DNA from: Eubacteriales bacterium
Lineage (GTDB): Bacteria; Bacillota_A; Clostridia; Christensenellales; Aristaeellaceae
Reading direction: 5' to 3'
Length of the DNA stretch: 7,114 bases
Assembly (NCBI GenBank): GCA_029974855.1
Contig: JARKQO010000021.1
Span: 1 to 7,114 of the forward strand
The notes beneath the pieces were generated by a model that was not told the origin of the DNA, did no database searches, and was given only the letters and a program-made list of their open reading frames with translations. This document shows, one piece after another, positions 1 through 6,147 of this stretch. A program made the position numbers and the translations under genes. Positions within the stretch are counted from its first letter, which is position 1, and every line of letters begins with the position of its first letter.

Positions 1-592
1 GCCGGGCGCGCTGGATTATGGCGACTCCGACCAGTTCACCCTTTTCACCACAGGGGTGGATATGATGGTGTACCAGACCGGCTTCCTTCCCAACAACATC
101 ATTGCCGATAACGCGGAGCTGCTGGACAACGTTGATGTGACCGCTCCGCCCGCCTGGATGCTGGGCGTGATCAACTTCGTGGTGTTTGATACCCCCGCCC
201 AGGAGGTTGGCAAGGAGTTCATCAAATTCATGTACCGTGAGGATAATTACATGGAGCTGATCAACACCATCACCCCGGGCCAGACCCCTGTGCTGCTGGA
301 GTACCTGGAGGAGGACAGCCCCTATTGGCAGCATCGCAACTTCACCGGCGAGCATGCCGAATTGATGCTCAAAACCGCGAAGCTCAATGCGGAGGGCGTT
401 GAAAAAGGCACCTTCCCCGGCACCACCCAGGGCTTGACCATCGCCACCATTTCCGTAACGTCCTCCGGATTGGTGCAGGAGATGTTCAGCGACATCCTGG
501 TGAACGGCAAGGATGTGGCAACCGCCGTGGCCGATACCGCCGTAGCCCTGCAAGCGTATATTGACGATTTGGTCGCCGCCAGCGCGGAATAA
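1..592 (+). CDS. Extracellular sugar-binding protein of a CUT1 ABC transporter, C-terminal part (5' end outside window)
   Basis: The reading frame is open from base 2 to the TAA at 590-592 (196 codons), so the N-terminus, including any lipoprotein signal peptide, lies outside the window. The visible part resembles the C-terminal lobe of family 1 solute-binding proteins. It has a segment where a helix repacks after a non-polar strand (APPAWMLGVINFVVF), then an amphipathic stretch of the kind 'A..F.KFMYRE', then a TPGQTPVLLEYLEE block equivalent to the usual 'G.iPv....' segment. It ends in a helix of the form 'ILVNGKDVATAVADTAVALQ', matching the common 'i..G.s..eAl..a...i' ending. Such proteins capture a mono- or oligosaccharide outside the membrane and deliver it to the permease pair. 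The two permeases directly downstream support this. The GTG at 56 is internal and not a real start. The ligand cannot be deduced. Confidence 0.85.
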   Translation, partial: PGALDYGDSDQFTLFTTGVDMMVYQTGFLPNNIIADNAELLDNVDVTAPPAWMLGVINFVVFDTPAQEVGKEFIKFMYREDNYMELINTITPGQTPVLLEYLEEDSPYWQHRNFTGEHAELMLKTAKLNAEGVEKGTFPGTTQGLTIATISVTSSGLVQEMFSDILVNGKDVATAVADTAVALQAYIDDLVAASAE

Positions 593-644
593 GCCTCACG
601 TTTTCCCGGCTGGCCCCCCAGAGAAAGAAAATCAACGTCATTCC

Positions 645-679
645 CTTCCCGTGCCTGGCCTTGAGCCAGGCACGGGAAG
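645..679 (+). promoter_or_regulatory. Intercistronic stem-loop between binding protein and permease genes
   Basis: A perfect 15-bp inverted repeat with a 5-nt loop: left arm CTTCCCGTGCCTGGC (645-659), loop CTTGA (660-664), right arm GCCAGGCACGGGAAG (665-679). It lies 52 bases after the stop of the binding-protein gene and 23 bases before the permease start. No T-run follows, so a classical rho-independent terminator is unlikely. In many sugar ABC operons (malE-malF is the known case) a hairpin at this position protects the upstream mRNA and lets the binding protein be made in excess over the membrane subunits. That role here is inferred from position and shape. Confidence 0.8.
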
Positions 680-685
680 ACGGTT

Positions 686-694
686 GGGAGGAAA
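686..694 (+). promoter_or_regulatory. Ribosome-binding site that fixes the start of the first permease
   Basis: GGGAGGAAA lies 8 bases before the ATG at 703 (11 bases measured from GGAGG). It favours that ATG over the in-frame TTG at 661, which sits inside the hairpin loop and has no Shine-Dalgarno sequence of its own. Confidence 0.75.
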
Positions 695-702
695 CGCTCC
701 AC

Positions 703-1614
703 ATGAAATCCATCAAGCCAAGGCGTTCCTTTTGGGGGATGCTGGACCACAACCTGGGATATTTATTCTTGATCCCAGGGGTGCTGTTTCTGCTGATCCT
801 GGTGGCTCTGCCGGTGTGCATCACCATTTTTCAGAGCTTCACCAATGTAACGTTCTTGACCAAGGGCGCTCCGAAGTTCGTAGGATTCAAAAACTACCTT
901 TATCTTTTTGGGCAGGACAAGACCTGGGCCGGATTAAAAAACAGCGTGGTATGGACCGTGCTCAGCGTGGGGCTGCAATTCCTGTTTGGCTTCATCCTGG
1001 CGCAGGCATTGCAGCGCATCCGCAGAGGCAGGCCCTTCTTTCGCTCCGCGCTGATTATTCCCTGGACGTTTCCGGCCATCGTCATGGCCTTTTCCTGGCG
1101 CTGGATGCTGAACCCGGCCTATGGCATTCTCAACCAATTGCTGACCGCCTCCGGCCTGATTTCATCCCCCCAGGCATGGTTCAGCTTGAAGCAATCCTTG
1201 CTGGTGGTGGTGGTCATGAATATCTGGTTTGGCACGCCCTTTATGATGATGTCGCTGTACGCGGGGTTTCAGACCATCCCTGAGGATCAGTATGAGGTGG
1301 GGCGTATTGAGGGGGCCAACTACTTTCAGGAGCTTCGCTATATCACGTTGCCAAACCTGAGCAAGATCATTGGCATTGTGGCAATTTTGCGCACCATCTG
1401 GGTCTTCAATAACTTTGACTTCATCTATCTTACAACAGGCGGCGGCCCGGGATACCAGTCCCTGACGCTTCCCATTTTTTCGTATAATACCATGTGGAAG
1501 GATATGCAAACAGGCCGGGCGGCGGCCATCAGCGTGATATTGCTGCTTTTTGTGCTGCTCTTTGTGGTGGTTTACTTTAAGATTTTCCAGGTGGAGGGCA
1601 ACAATGATGAATAA
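703..1614 (+). CDS. CUT1-family sugar ABC transporter permease, MalF/UgpA-like
   Basis: A 303-residue integral membrane protein, normal length for this family. It forms one half of the membrane channel that moves a carbohydrate delivered by the binding protein. About six membrane spans are visible, near residues 20-44, 80-101, 113-135, 165-187, 221-241 and 270-293. The cytoplasmic EAA loop, which docks on the ATPase, is at residues 198-217: E198, the G204-A205 pair after I202-E203, and the closing ITLP at 214-217. It is somewhat degenerate (EVG instead of EAA), as is common in MalF-type subunits. The phrase TTGGGPG between spans 5 and 6 is also typical. The start at ATG 703 is chosen because of the GGGAGG upstream. 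The stop overlaps the start of the second permease, implying translational coupling. No ATPase gene accompanies the operon; many Gram-positive CUT1 systems share a general MsiK/MsmK-type ATPase encoded elsewhere. Confidence 0.93.
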   Translation: MKSIKPRRSFWGMLDHNLGYLFLIPGVLFLLILVALPVCITIFQSFTNVTFLTKGAPKFVGFKNYLYLFGQDKTWAGLKNSVVWTVLSVGLQFLFGFILAQALQRIRRGRPFFRSALIIPWTFPAIVMAFSWRWMLNPAYGILNQLLTASGLISSPQAWFSLKQSLLVVVVMNIWFGTPFMMMSLYAGFQTIPEDQYEVGRIEGANYFQELRYITLPNLSKIIGIVAILRTIWVFNNFDFIYLTTGGGPGYQSLTLPIFSYNTMWKDMQTGRAAAISVILLLFVLLFVVVYFKIFQVEGNNDE

Positions 1615-2485
1615 AGAAGCGCTATCCGCAAAGAAAGGTAAGCTTCGCCCTCCCCGGGGCCGGTCCCTTGCGCCTTCCGTGGCTTGGTACGCGATTTTGA
1701 TGATTGGCGTAGTCACCGCCGCTTTCCCGCTCTATTGGGTGCTTACCTCCTCCATCAAGGAATTTTCAGAGCTGTTCACCCTCCCCTCCACGCTGTTCCC
1801 AAGGTCCATTTCCTTCAAAAACTACTTCACGGTGTTTGGATATACAAAGTTCCTTCAGTATATGCGCAACAGCGTTTCCATCTCATTCATCACCACCATG
1901 ATCACCGTGTCCATAGGCTGCATGGCCGCCTATGGGATCACCCGTCCCAAGCTGCGGGGAAACGGACTGGTGGGCAAGGCCGTGCTGGTGGCATACATGT
2001 TTCCCCCGGTGATTCTCATCATTCCGCTGTTTCAGATCATCACAAGGCTGAACCTCGCCAATACCATGGTGGGCGTGATCTTTACCTACATCACCTTCTC
2101 CTTTCCCTTTTGTACCTGGATGCTGACTAGCTATATCAAAACCATTCCCGCCTCCATTGAGGAATCGGCCAGCATTGACGGAGCGCTGAACATCCAGATT
2201 TTTTTCCGGATCATCCTGCCGTTGGTTCAGCCCGCCATCGCCACCACGGCGGTGTTCACCTTTATCAACGCCTGGAACGAGTTCCTCTACGCCTTTGTCA
2301 TCGCCAATTCGGATGCGGCGCGGACGCTGCCCGCCGGGCTGTATGCCATCATGAGCGCCGAGCTGATGGATTGGGGAATGCTGCTGGCGTGGATTACCAT
2401 GATGCTGATTCCCTCGGTCTGTTTCTTTGCGGCAATTTCCAAATATATCGTCGGCGGTCTTACCGCTGGTGCTGTGAAAGGATGA
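1604..2485 (+). CDS. CUT1-family sugar ABC transporter permease, MalG/UgpE-like
   Basis: A 293-residue integral membrane protein, the second channel subunit and partner of the preceding gene. Six spans can be recognised. The first, near residues 27-48, ends in the characteristic YWVLTSSIK segment. The EAA docking loop is well conserved at residues 186-202 (EESASIDGA, then F..IILPL). The C-terminus GGLTAGAVKG is a hallmark ending of MalG-type permeases. The start overlaps the end of the upstream gene. Two tandem ATGs (1604 and 1607) are possible; GGAGGG at 1593-1598 lies 5 and 8 bases before them respectively, so the second is an equally good choice and would shorten the protein by one residue. 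The first 20 residues are basic and lack a signal peptide, consistent with a cytoplasmic N-terminus. Confidence 0.94.
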   Translation: MMNKEALSAKKGKLRPPRGRSLAPSVAWYAILMIGVVTAAFPLYWVLTSSIKEFSELFTLPSTLFPRSISFKNYFTVFGYTKFLQYMRNSVSISFITTMITVSIGCMAAYGITRPKLRGNGLVGKAVLVAYMFPPVILIIPLFQIITRLNLANTMVGVIFTYITFSFPFCTWMLTSYIKTIPASIEESASIDGALNIQIFFRIILPLVQPAIATTAVFTFINAWNEFLYAFVIANSDAARTLPAGLYAIMSAELMDWGMLLAWITMMLIPSVCFFAAISKYIVGGLTAGAVKG

Positions 2486-2491
2486 TTTGTG

Positions 2492-3541
2492 ATGAAGGCT
2501 GCCATTGCCGGGTGTGGGGAGATGGGCTGGGCCCATGCCCGGGGCTACCGGAACAACGGGATCTTGATGGCCGCAGTGTGCGATACGGACGCGGAAAAGG
2601 CCGGGGAGCTGGCCGCCTTCGCGGGCTGCCGGGCCTACGCCGATTTGGAGGAAATGCTGGAACGGGAGGAGGTGGATTGCCTGTCCATCTGCACGCCTCC
2701 TTTCCACCATGCCTCCGCCATGAAGGCGGCCTCGCGCTTTGGCTGCGCCATTTTATGCGAAAAGCCTTTCGTGCTGAACGCCGATGAATTGGATGAGGCC
2801 ATTGCCGCCATCCGGCGTAGCGGCCGCCCGTTCCGGATCGGCTTCAAATTCCGCTACGAGGGGCTATACCGCGCCGCCCGGGAGGCGGTGGCGGCGGGAG
2901 AAATCGGCGAGGTTCAGTATGTGCTCATCAGCCATTTTCAGCCCATTCCCCCCCGGCTGTGGAAGATGCAGGCGGGCATTGTCAAAGAGCTGTTGGTGCA
3001 TGCCTGTGATATGGCCTGCTGCCTGCTGGACGGCTTTCCCACGGCGCTTTCCCTGGAGGCGGAGTCGCGGCTGCGGGACTTTGAAGGAGACGACCGCGCG
3101 CTTTTGACGCTCCATTTCGGCCCCAGCCGTAAGGCGGTGCTGATCGGCGGTTACATGGAGGGCTTTTCCCGGGACCCGGCGCGGCTGGCCAAGAACGACA
3201 TCGCCTTCCAGGCCGTCGGGGAAAAGGGGTACGTGGCGGGCCTGCGAAACGGCGACGTAACCCTGTGCAATACGCAAGGCGTTTCCACATGGCGTCCCTC
3301 AGAAGAGCGCAGCGCGTTTGATCTTGAAATGGAGGAATTCTGCCGCGCCGCGCGGGGAGAGGACTCCAACGGCCCATCCCTCAGGGAGGCGGTGGCCTCC
3401 CAATTGATCCTGGAGCAGGCCTACCAGGCCCGAAACAGCGGAACCGCCAAGCCGTTGACCGTTCCCGGAAAATACGGGGATTTCTTGGGGACATGGGTTT
3501 CCCGGCAAGCGCTTAAAGGGCAGAAGGAGGAATCCAGATGA
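2492..3541 (+). CDS. Gfo/Idh/MocA-family NAD(P)-dependent sugar oxidoreductase
   Basis: A 349-residue cytoplasmic enzyme, normal length for the family, expected to oxidise or reduce a sugar, inositol or related polyol with NAD(P). The N-terminal Rossmann fold begins at residue 1, with the nucleotide-binding loop GCGEMG at 7-12 and an acidic residue in the CDTD segment after strand 2, which usually favours NAD. The family signature EKP is at 90-92 (catalytic-type K91). The second signature, in the C-terminal alpha/beta domain, contains H170 and D173 in KELLVHACDM; E166 occupies the position where many relatives have Asp. The ATG at 2492 is preferred over the GTG at 2489 because AAAGGA (2477-2482) is then 9 bases away. 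The gene starts 6 bases after the permease stop and overlaps the next gene by four bases (ATGA), so it belongs to the uptake operon. The exact substrate is unknown. Confidence 0.93.
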   Translation: MKAAIAGCGEMGWAHARGYRNNGILMAAVCDTDAEKAGELAAFAGCRAYADLEEMLEREEVDCLSICTPPFHHASAMKAASRFGCAILCEKPFVLNADELDEAIAAIRRSGRPFRIGFKFRYEGLYRAAREAVAAGEIGEVQYVLISHFQPIPPRLWKMQAGIVKELLVHACDMACCLLDGFPTALSLEAESRLRDFEGDDRALLTLHFGPSRKAVLIGGYMEGFSRDPARLAKNDIAFQAVGEKGYVAGLRNGDVTLCNTQGVSTWRPSEERSAFDLEMEEFCRAARGEDSNGPSLREAVASQLILEQAYQARNSGTAKPLTVPGKYGDFLGTWVSRQALKGQKEESR

Positions 3542-4359
3542 AGCGCCGTTATCAATTGGGAATTTGCGAATGGGCTTTCCCCCTGACCGGTCCGGCGGGC
3601 ATTCGGATGATGCCTGACTATGGCATTGAATTAGTGCAGCTGGACCTGGGGCCCTATGAGTTGGGCCTGCCGCTAAGCGTTCCGGAAATTCAGGAGGCAT
3701 ACCGGCAGGCGGCCAAGGAGTCGGGTGTGAAGCTCCATTCCATCGCCTGTTCCGACCTTGGGCTATACGGCATGACAAATCCCCCTGAGAGCGAAAAGGG
3801 AGCCATCGCCAGGGAGATCATCCAAAAGGGCATCGACGCGGCGACGGCCATGCATGTGCCCATGGTGATGGTCACAAACTTCCGGGACGGCTTGATCACC
3901 GGCGATGAGGGCTATCAGAATACCGCCAGATGCATCCGCTGGGCGTGCCATGAGGCGGCGAAACACGGGATCACACTGGTTTCGGAAAGCGCCATGAGCA
4001 GCGCGCAAATCCTCCAACTCGCGGATGAGCTGAAAGCCGACAATTTCGGCATTTGCCTCGATACGCAAAACCCCTGGCTGCGCTGGGGCTATTACGTCCC
4101 CGGCATGATCCGGGAGCTTCGGGAGCTGATCGCCTTTATCCATGTGAAGGACGGCGCGGACGGGCAGATCAGCTCCCGGCTGTTGGGAGACGGGGATTCA
4201 AGCTTTTTTGAGTCCGTGGAGGCCATCCGGGAAATTGGGTATGAGGGCGCGGTCATCCTGGAAAACCTGTATAACAAAAAGCCCCTTTCCCAGTTGGACA
4301 ACGGGCCCTTTGCGTTGCTCCGGCAGGATGTGGAGCGGTTCCACCGGGCGTTTGATTGA
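3538..4359 (+). CDS. Sugar phosphate isomerase/epimerase-like TIM-barrel protein (AP endonuclease 2 / xylose isomerase-like fold)
   Basis: A 273-residue cytoplasmic protein of typical length. The expected metal-binding set of the xylose-isomerase-like barrel is in place: E150 (VSESA), D175 (CLDTQN), H202 (FIHVKD) and E242 (ILENLY). A divalent-metal-dependent isomerase, epimerase or related enol-forming enzyme is therefore likely. Three residues after the metal Asp there is N178 instead of the His found in ketose 3-epimerases and IolE-like enzymes; Asn or other residues occur in other branches of this superfamily. AAGGAGG at 3524-3530 is ideally placed 7 bases before the ATG, and the ATGA overlap couples translation to the oxidoreductase. 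The pair probably acts in sequence on the imported sugar. This barrel family also includes the TIM-barrel subunits of 3-keto-C-glycoside-cleaving enzymes, so lyase-type chemistry is an alternative. Confidence 0.9.
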   Translation: MKRRYQLGICEWAFPLTGPAGIRMMPDYGIELVQLDLGPYELGLPLSVPEIQEAYRQAAKESGVKLHSIACSDLGLYGMTNPPESEKGAIAREIIQKGIDAATAMHVPMVMVTNFRDGLITGDEGYQNTARCIRWACHEAAKHGITLVSESAMSSAQILQLADELKADNFGICLDTQNPWLRWGYYVPGMIRELRELIAFIHVKDGADGQISSRLLGDGDSSFFESVEAIREIGYEGAVILENLYNKKPLSQLDNGPFALLRQDVERFHRAFD

Positions 4360-4362
4360 GAA

Positions 4363-4394
4363 ACAGCCCGTGTCAGCCCGGGGACTGTGATTTT
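4363..4394 (+). terminator. Possible weak terminator at the end of the sugar operon
   Basis: ACAGCCC (4363-4369) can pair with GGG-A-CTGT (4381-4388) with one bulged A and an 11-nt loop. A four-T run follows at 4391-4394. It starts four bases after the last stop codon of the operon, which is the right place. The stem is short and the T-run is poor, so this is only a candidate. Confidence 0.3.
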
Positions 4395-4497
4395 CGGGAC
4401 CCGTCGGTCCGCAGGGCCGCCATCCGGATTTTGAGTGTATCAGGCGGGGGAGATACAGAGCCCGCCGAAGAAGCCCGCCGTTCCCGCGTTTATGATC
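4395..4497. other. Non-coding stretch between convergent regions
   Basis: No ORF with coding character was seen on either strand. It holds only small GC-rich symmetries: GGACC-CGTC-GGTCC (4397-4410), GGCGGG (4443-4448) facing CCCGCC (4461-4466), and a nine-base direct repeat AGCCCGCCG at 4459-4467 and 4472-4480. None is followed by a T-run on either strand. Confidence 0.4.
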
Positions 4498-4674
4498 TTA
4501 CGCGTCCCGAGTCAGCAGATACAGCAGGGCGTTGACGATGGCGAAGATGACCGGCGCGCTGAGCCCGGCGGCCTTGTCCATGGAGGCGGCGGCGCGGGAG
4601 ATGGGATGTAGGGTGGTTGAGGATATCCCCCACGACCTTTCCTGAAATCTACGGAATTTTATGATGACGCTCAT
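4498..4674 (-). pseudogene. Short ORF with a membrane-protein C-terminus, probably a gene remnant
   Basis: On the - strand a 58-codon ORF runs from an ATG at 4674 to a TAA at 4500-4498. Its ATG overlaps the stop of the ASCH remnant as ATGA. No Shine-Dalgarno sequence lies at a suitable distance. The first 18 or so residues are basic and look non-coding (AT-rich). From about base 4616 onward the composition becomes GC-rich and the peptide looks natural: HPISRAAASMDKAAGL followed by a hydrophobic span SAPVIFAIVNALLYLL and the tail TRDA. I read this as the C-terminal end of a membrane protein whose body has been lost, with a junction near 4616-4625. A genuine 58-residue single-span protein is the alternative. 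The parent family is not recognised. Confidence 0.35.
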
Positions 4675-5094
4675 TTGGCACAGAAAACAACTTGGAACTC
4701 CTCGCAGACCACAAGCATATCCTCATGAAACGCAACGCCAATTTGCGCTAATTCCTGTTCAAAAACCTGCGCATGAGCTTCTCTCCAAAAGCGTAGGCTT
4801 CTGTCTCCTTCGCCTTCTTGCAAAAGCGTGTTCCACGCTTACTTGGGAAAAAGGCAATGCCGAAACCGAAACCGTCTTTGTGATGCATAGCGCGGACCCG
4901 TTTGTGTCCAGGATTACATGATAGTCTCCCTCTTTAGGAAAAGCGCATTTCTCATATTCATAAATGGGGAAAGCGGAGGCCGTGGCGGTTTTTGTCCCCT
5001 CAACGGTCAACCTGGCCAATAAATCCGGCGAGTCGCTTCCATACTGCCATGCGGCATAGCCCTTCCTTCCCAGCTTGTGTAGCTTTACCAGATC
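4671..5094 (-). pseudogene. ASCH-domain protein gene, frameshifted and lacking a good start
   Basis: Two adjacent - strand frames together give a nearly complete ASCH-domain protein of about 140 residues. The first frame (about 5094 to 4822) carries YAAWQYG, then the hallmark GTKTATAS, then the GDYHVILD and SALCITKT strands and VEHAF. The second frame (4820 to the TGA at 4673-4671) continues exactly where the family does, with QEGEGDRSLRFWREAH and then EDMLVVCEEF. Removing the single base at about 4821 would join HAF to QEGEGD as in intact relatives. ASCH domains are RNA-interacting folds related to PUA; one branch (YqfB) is an N4-acetylcytidine amidohydrolase using Lys, Thr and Glu. No ATG, GTG or TTG is available in frame near the expected N-terminus; the nearest, ATG 5142, lies deep inside the neighbouring protease gene and has no clear ribosome-binding site. 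The stretch looks more AT-rich than its neighbours. Decay is the best reading; a sequencing indel could explain the frameshift but not the missing start. Confidence 0.8.
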
Positions 5095-5917
5095 AGACCC
5101 GCGCCGTTCCCTGCCCCTTTTTCGCTCGTGCGTCCTTCCCATAGAGGATGGCGGCCAGCGCGGCCAGCAGGCTCACCGAGACGATGCCCTCCAGCACCGT
5201 GTAGCGCGGCTGCGCCTCGAACAGGAGGAACGCGCCGGGCAAAATTGCCATCGCGGTGATGGTATAATGGTACAGGATCATCAGCTTCAGGCTGCCGCCG
5301 CCCTTGCGGTAGAGATGTGTCATGACGGCCGCGTGCAGCGTCAGGTTGATAAAATTGGTCACCAGATAGGCGGGCACAAGCCAGACGCCGTAGTTCTTGT
5401 AGGCGATGTAGTCCATGGGGATATGCCAGGCGGACCAGATCAACCCCAAAATCAGGCTGGCCTTCACCGGGCTGTACTTTTTCAGCAGCTGCGGAAGGTA
5501 GTACCCCCTCCAGCCGAATTCCTCCCCAAAACTGGAGAACAGCGGCCACACGAGGCCCACCGCGATCAGCGGGGCGGTGAGCCCGGGCGCGTAGGGGCGG
5601 ATGGTGAAGTGGGAGATGAAAATGGTGATTCCGGCCATGACAGGCACGGCCAGCGCCGCCAGGGCCAAGAGCCCCTTGCCGGCCTTTTTCCGGAATCCGT
5701 CCCCAAGCTGATGGCTGCCGGTGGCCCACCCGATCAGAAAAGCCGCGAGGCTGGGCGAGATGCCGCACAGAAGCCCCACCAAAATGAAGGGAAGGGTCGG
5801 CGTGGACACGTCCTCCACCGCGCCCGAGAGGATCAGGCCGAGCACGAGGATCCAGGTCCATCCGAAGGTCAGCGCGAAATAGAACAGGTTGGGATGGTTG
5901 CCAATGAAGCGCTTCAT
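5093..5917 (-). CDS. CPBP family intramembrane metalloprotease (CAAX protease/bacteriocin-processing type)
   Basis: A 274-residue multi-span membrane protein of the type II CAAX-protease (CPBP, formerly Abi) family. The signature residues are visible: EE at 132-133 with R137 (GEEFGWRGYYLP), then W161xxxH165 (IWSAWHIP), N191 and H195 in NLTLHAAV, and H217 in LYHYTIT. Together these form the membrane-embedded glutamate/histidine metal site. About eight hydrophobic segments flank them. Bacterial members are linked to bacteriocin maturation or self-immunity, regulated proteolysis or protein anchoring, but many have no known substrate. The ATG at 5917 follows GGAGG by 8 bases. That site lies inside the last codons of the upstream small gene, whose stop is only 3 bases before this ATG, so the two are translationally coupled. 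No terminator is evident after the stop; transcription probably runs into the ASCH remnant. Confidence 0.92.
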   Translation of the reverse strand: MKRFIGNHPNLFYFALTFGWTWILVLGLILSGAVEDVSTPTLPFILVGLLCGISPSLAAFLIGWATGSHQLGDGFRKKAGKGLLALAALAVPVMAGITIFISHFTIRPYAPGLTAPLIAVGLVWPLFSSFGEEFGWRGYYLPQLLKKYSPVKASLILGLIWSAWHIPMDYIAYKNYGVWLVPAYLVTNFINLTLHAAVMTHLYRKGGGSLKLMILYHYTITAMAILPGAFLLFEAQPRYTVLEGIVSVSLLAALAAILYGKDARAKKGQGTARV

Positions 5918-5920
5918 AAT

Positions 5921-6136
5921 TTATTCCTCCATTACTTCGTCGTTTTTCCGGACAAGCGCCAGCTTGAGGTTCATGTCCCGGATCCTGGAGAGGGTGCTAA
6001 ACAGCGCGGCCTGATCCCGCAGTACGCCGGACAGCCGGGTTTTGCCGTCCGGCAGGTGCTGCAGCGCCATGCCCTCGAACACCCGGAGCCTTTTGGGGTC
6101 CACGTGGCTTTCGATGATGATTTCGTAATGGTCCAT
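5921..6136 (-). CDS. Small conserved-looking protein of unknown function, 71 residues
   Basis: A 71-residue soluble protein without signal peptide or membrane span. It starts MDHYEIIIESHV, has a central FEGMALQHLPDGKTRLSG segment (beta-strand-like with a turn) and ends with DQAALFSTLSRIRDMNLKL followed by a short charged tail. The DQAAL-x(3)-L-x-RIRD pattern after a 'hlpdGkT.L.G' strand recalls small uncharacterised proteins seen in many Gram-positive and Chloroflexi genomes; this is memory of the pattern, not a search. No function is known to me. The start at ATG 6136 is set by GGAGG at 6147-6143, six bases upstream; a longer frame from 6217 would run through the promoter region with poor coding character. 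It lies immediately upstream of, and translationally coupled to, the CPBP protease gene, which suggests a joint role or shared regulation. Confidence 0.8.
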   Translation of the reverse strand: MDHYEIIIESHVDPKRLRVFEGMALQHLPDGKTRLSGVLRDQAALFSTLSRIRDMNLKLALVRKNDEVMEE

Positions 6137-6142
6137 GACGAT

Positions 6143-6147
6143 CCTCC
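6143..6147 (-). promoter_or_regulatory. Ribosome-binding site that fixes the start of the small protein
   Basis: GGAGG on the - strand, six bases before the ATG at 6136. It decides between this start and the upstream in-frame ATGs at 6217 and 6187, which lack such a site. Confidence 0.75.

Noticed and set aside
661..702. Upstream TTG start that would lengthen the first permease by 14 residues
   Set aside because: It begins in the hairpin loop and has no ribosome-binding site; the ATG at 703 has GGGAGG in front of it.
1883..2710. 275-codon - strand ORF
   Set aside because: It is a shadow of the second permease and the oxidoreductase start, with a His/Gly/Arg-rich low-complexity product.
4459..4480. 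Direct repeat AGCCCGCCG as the beginning of a repeat array
   Set aside because: Only two copies with unrelated flanks in GC-rich DNA; no CRISPR-like spacing or further units.
4661..4921. 86-codon + strand ORF
   Set aside because: It is antisense to the ASCH remnant and its composition is not protein-like; the - strand reading matches a known family.
4360..5092. Insertion sequence or phage attachment site as cause of the decayed region
   Set aside because: No transposase or integrase fragment, no terminal inverted repeats and no tRNA were found.
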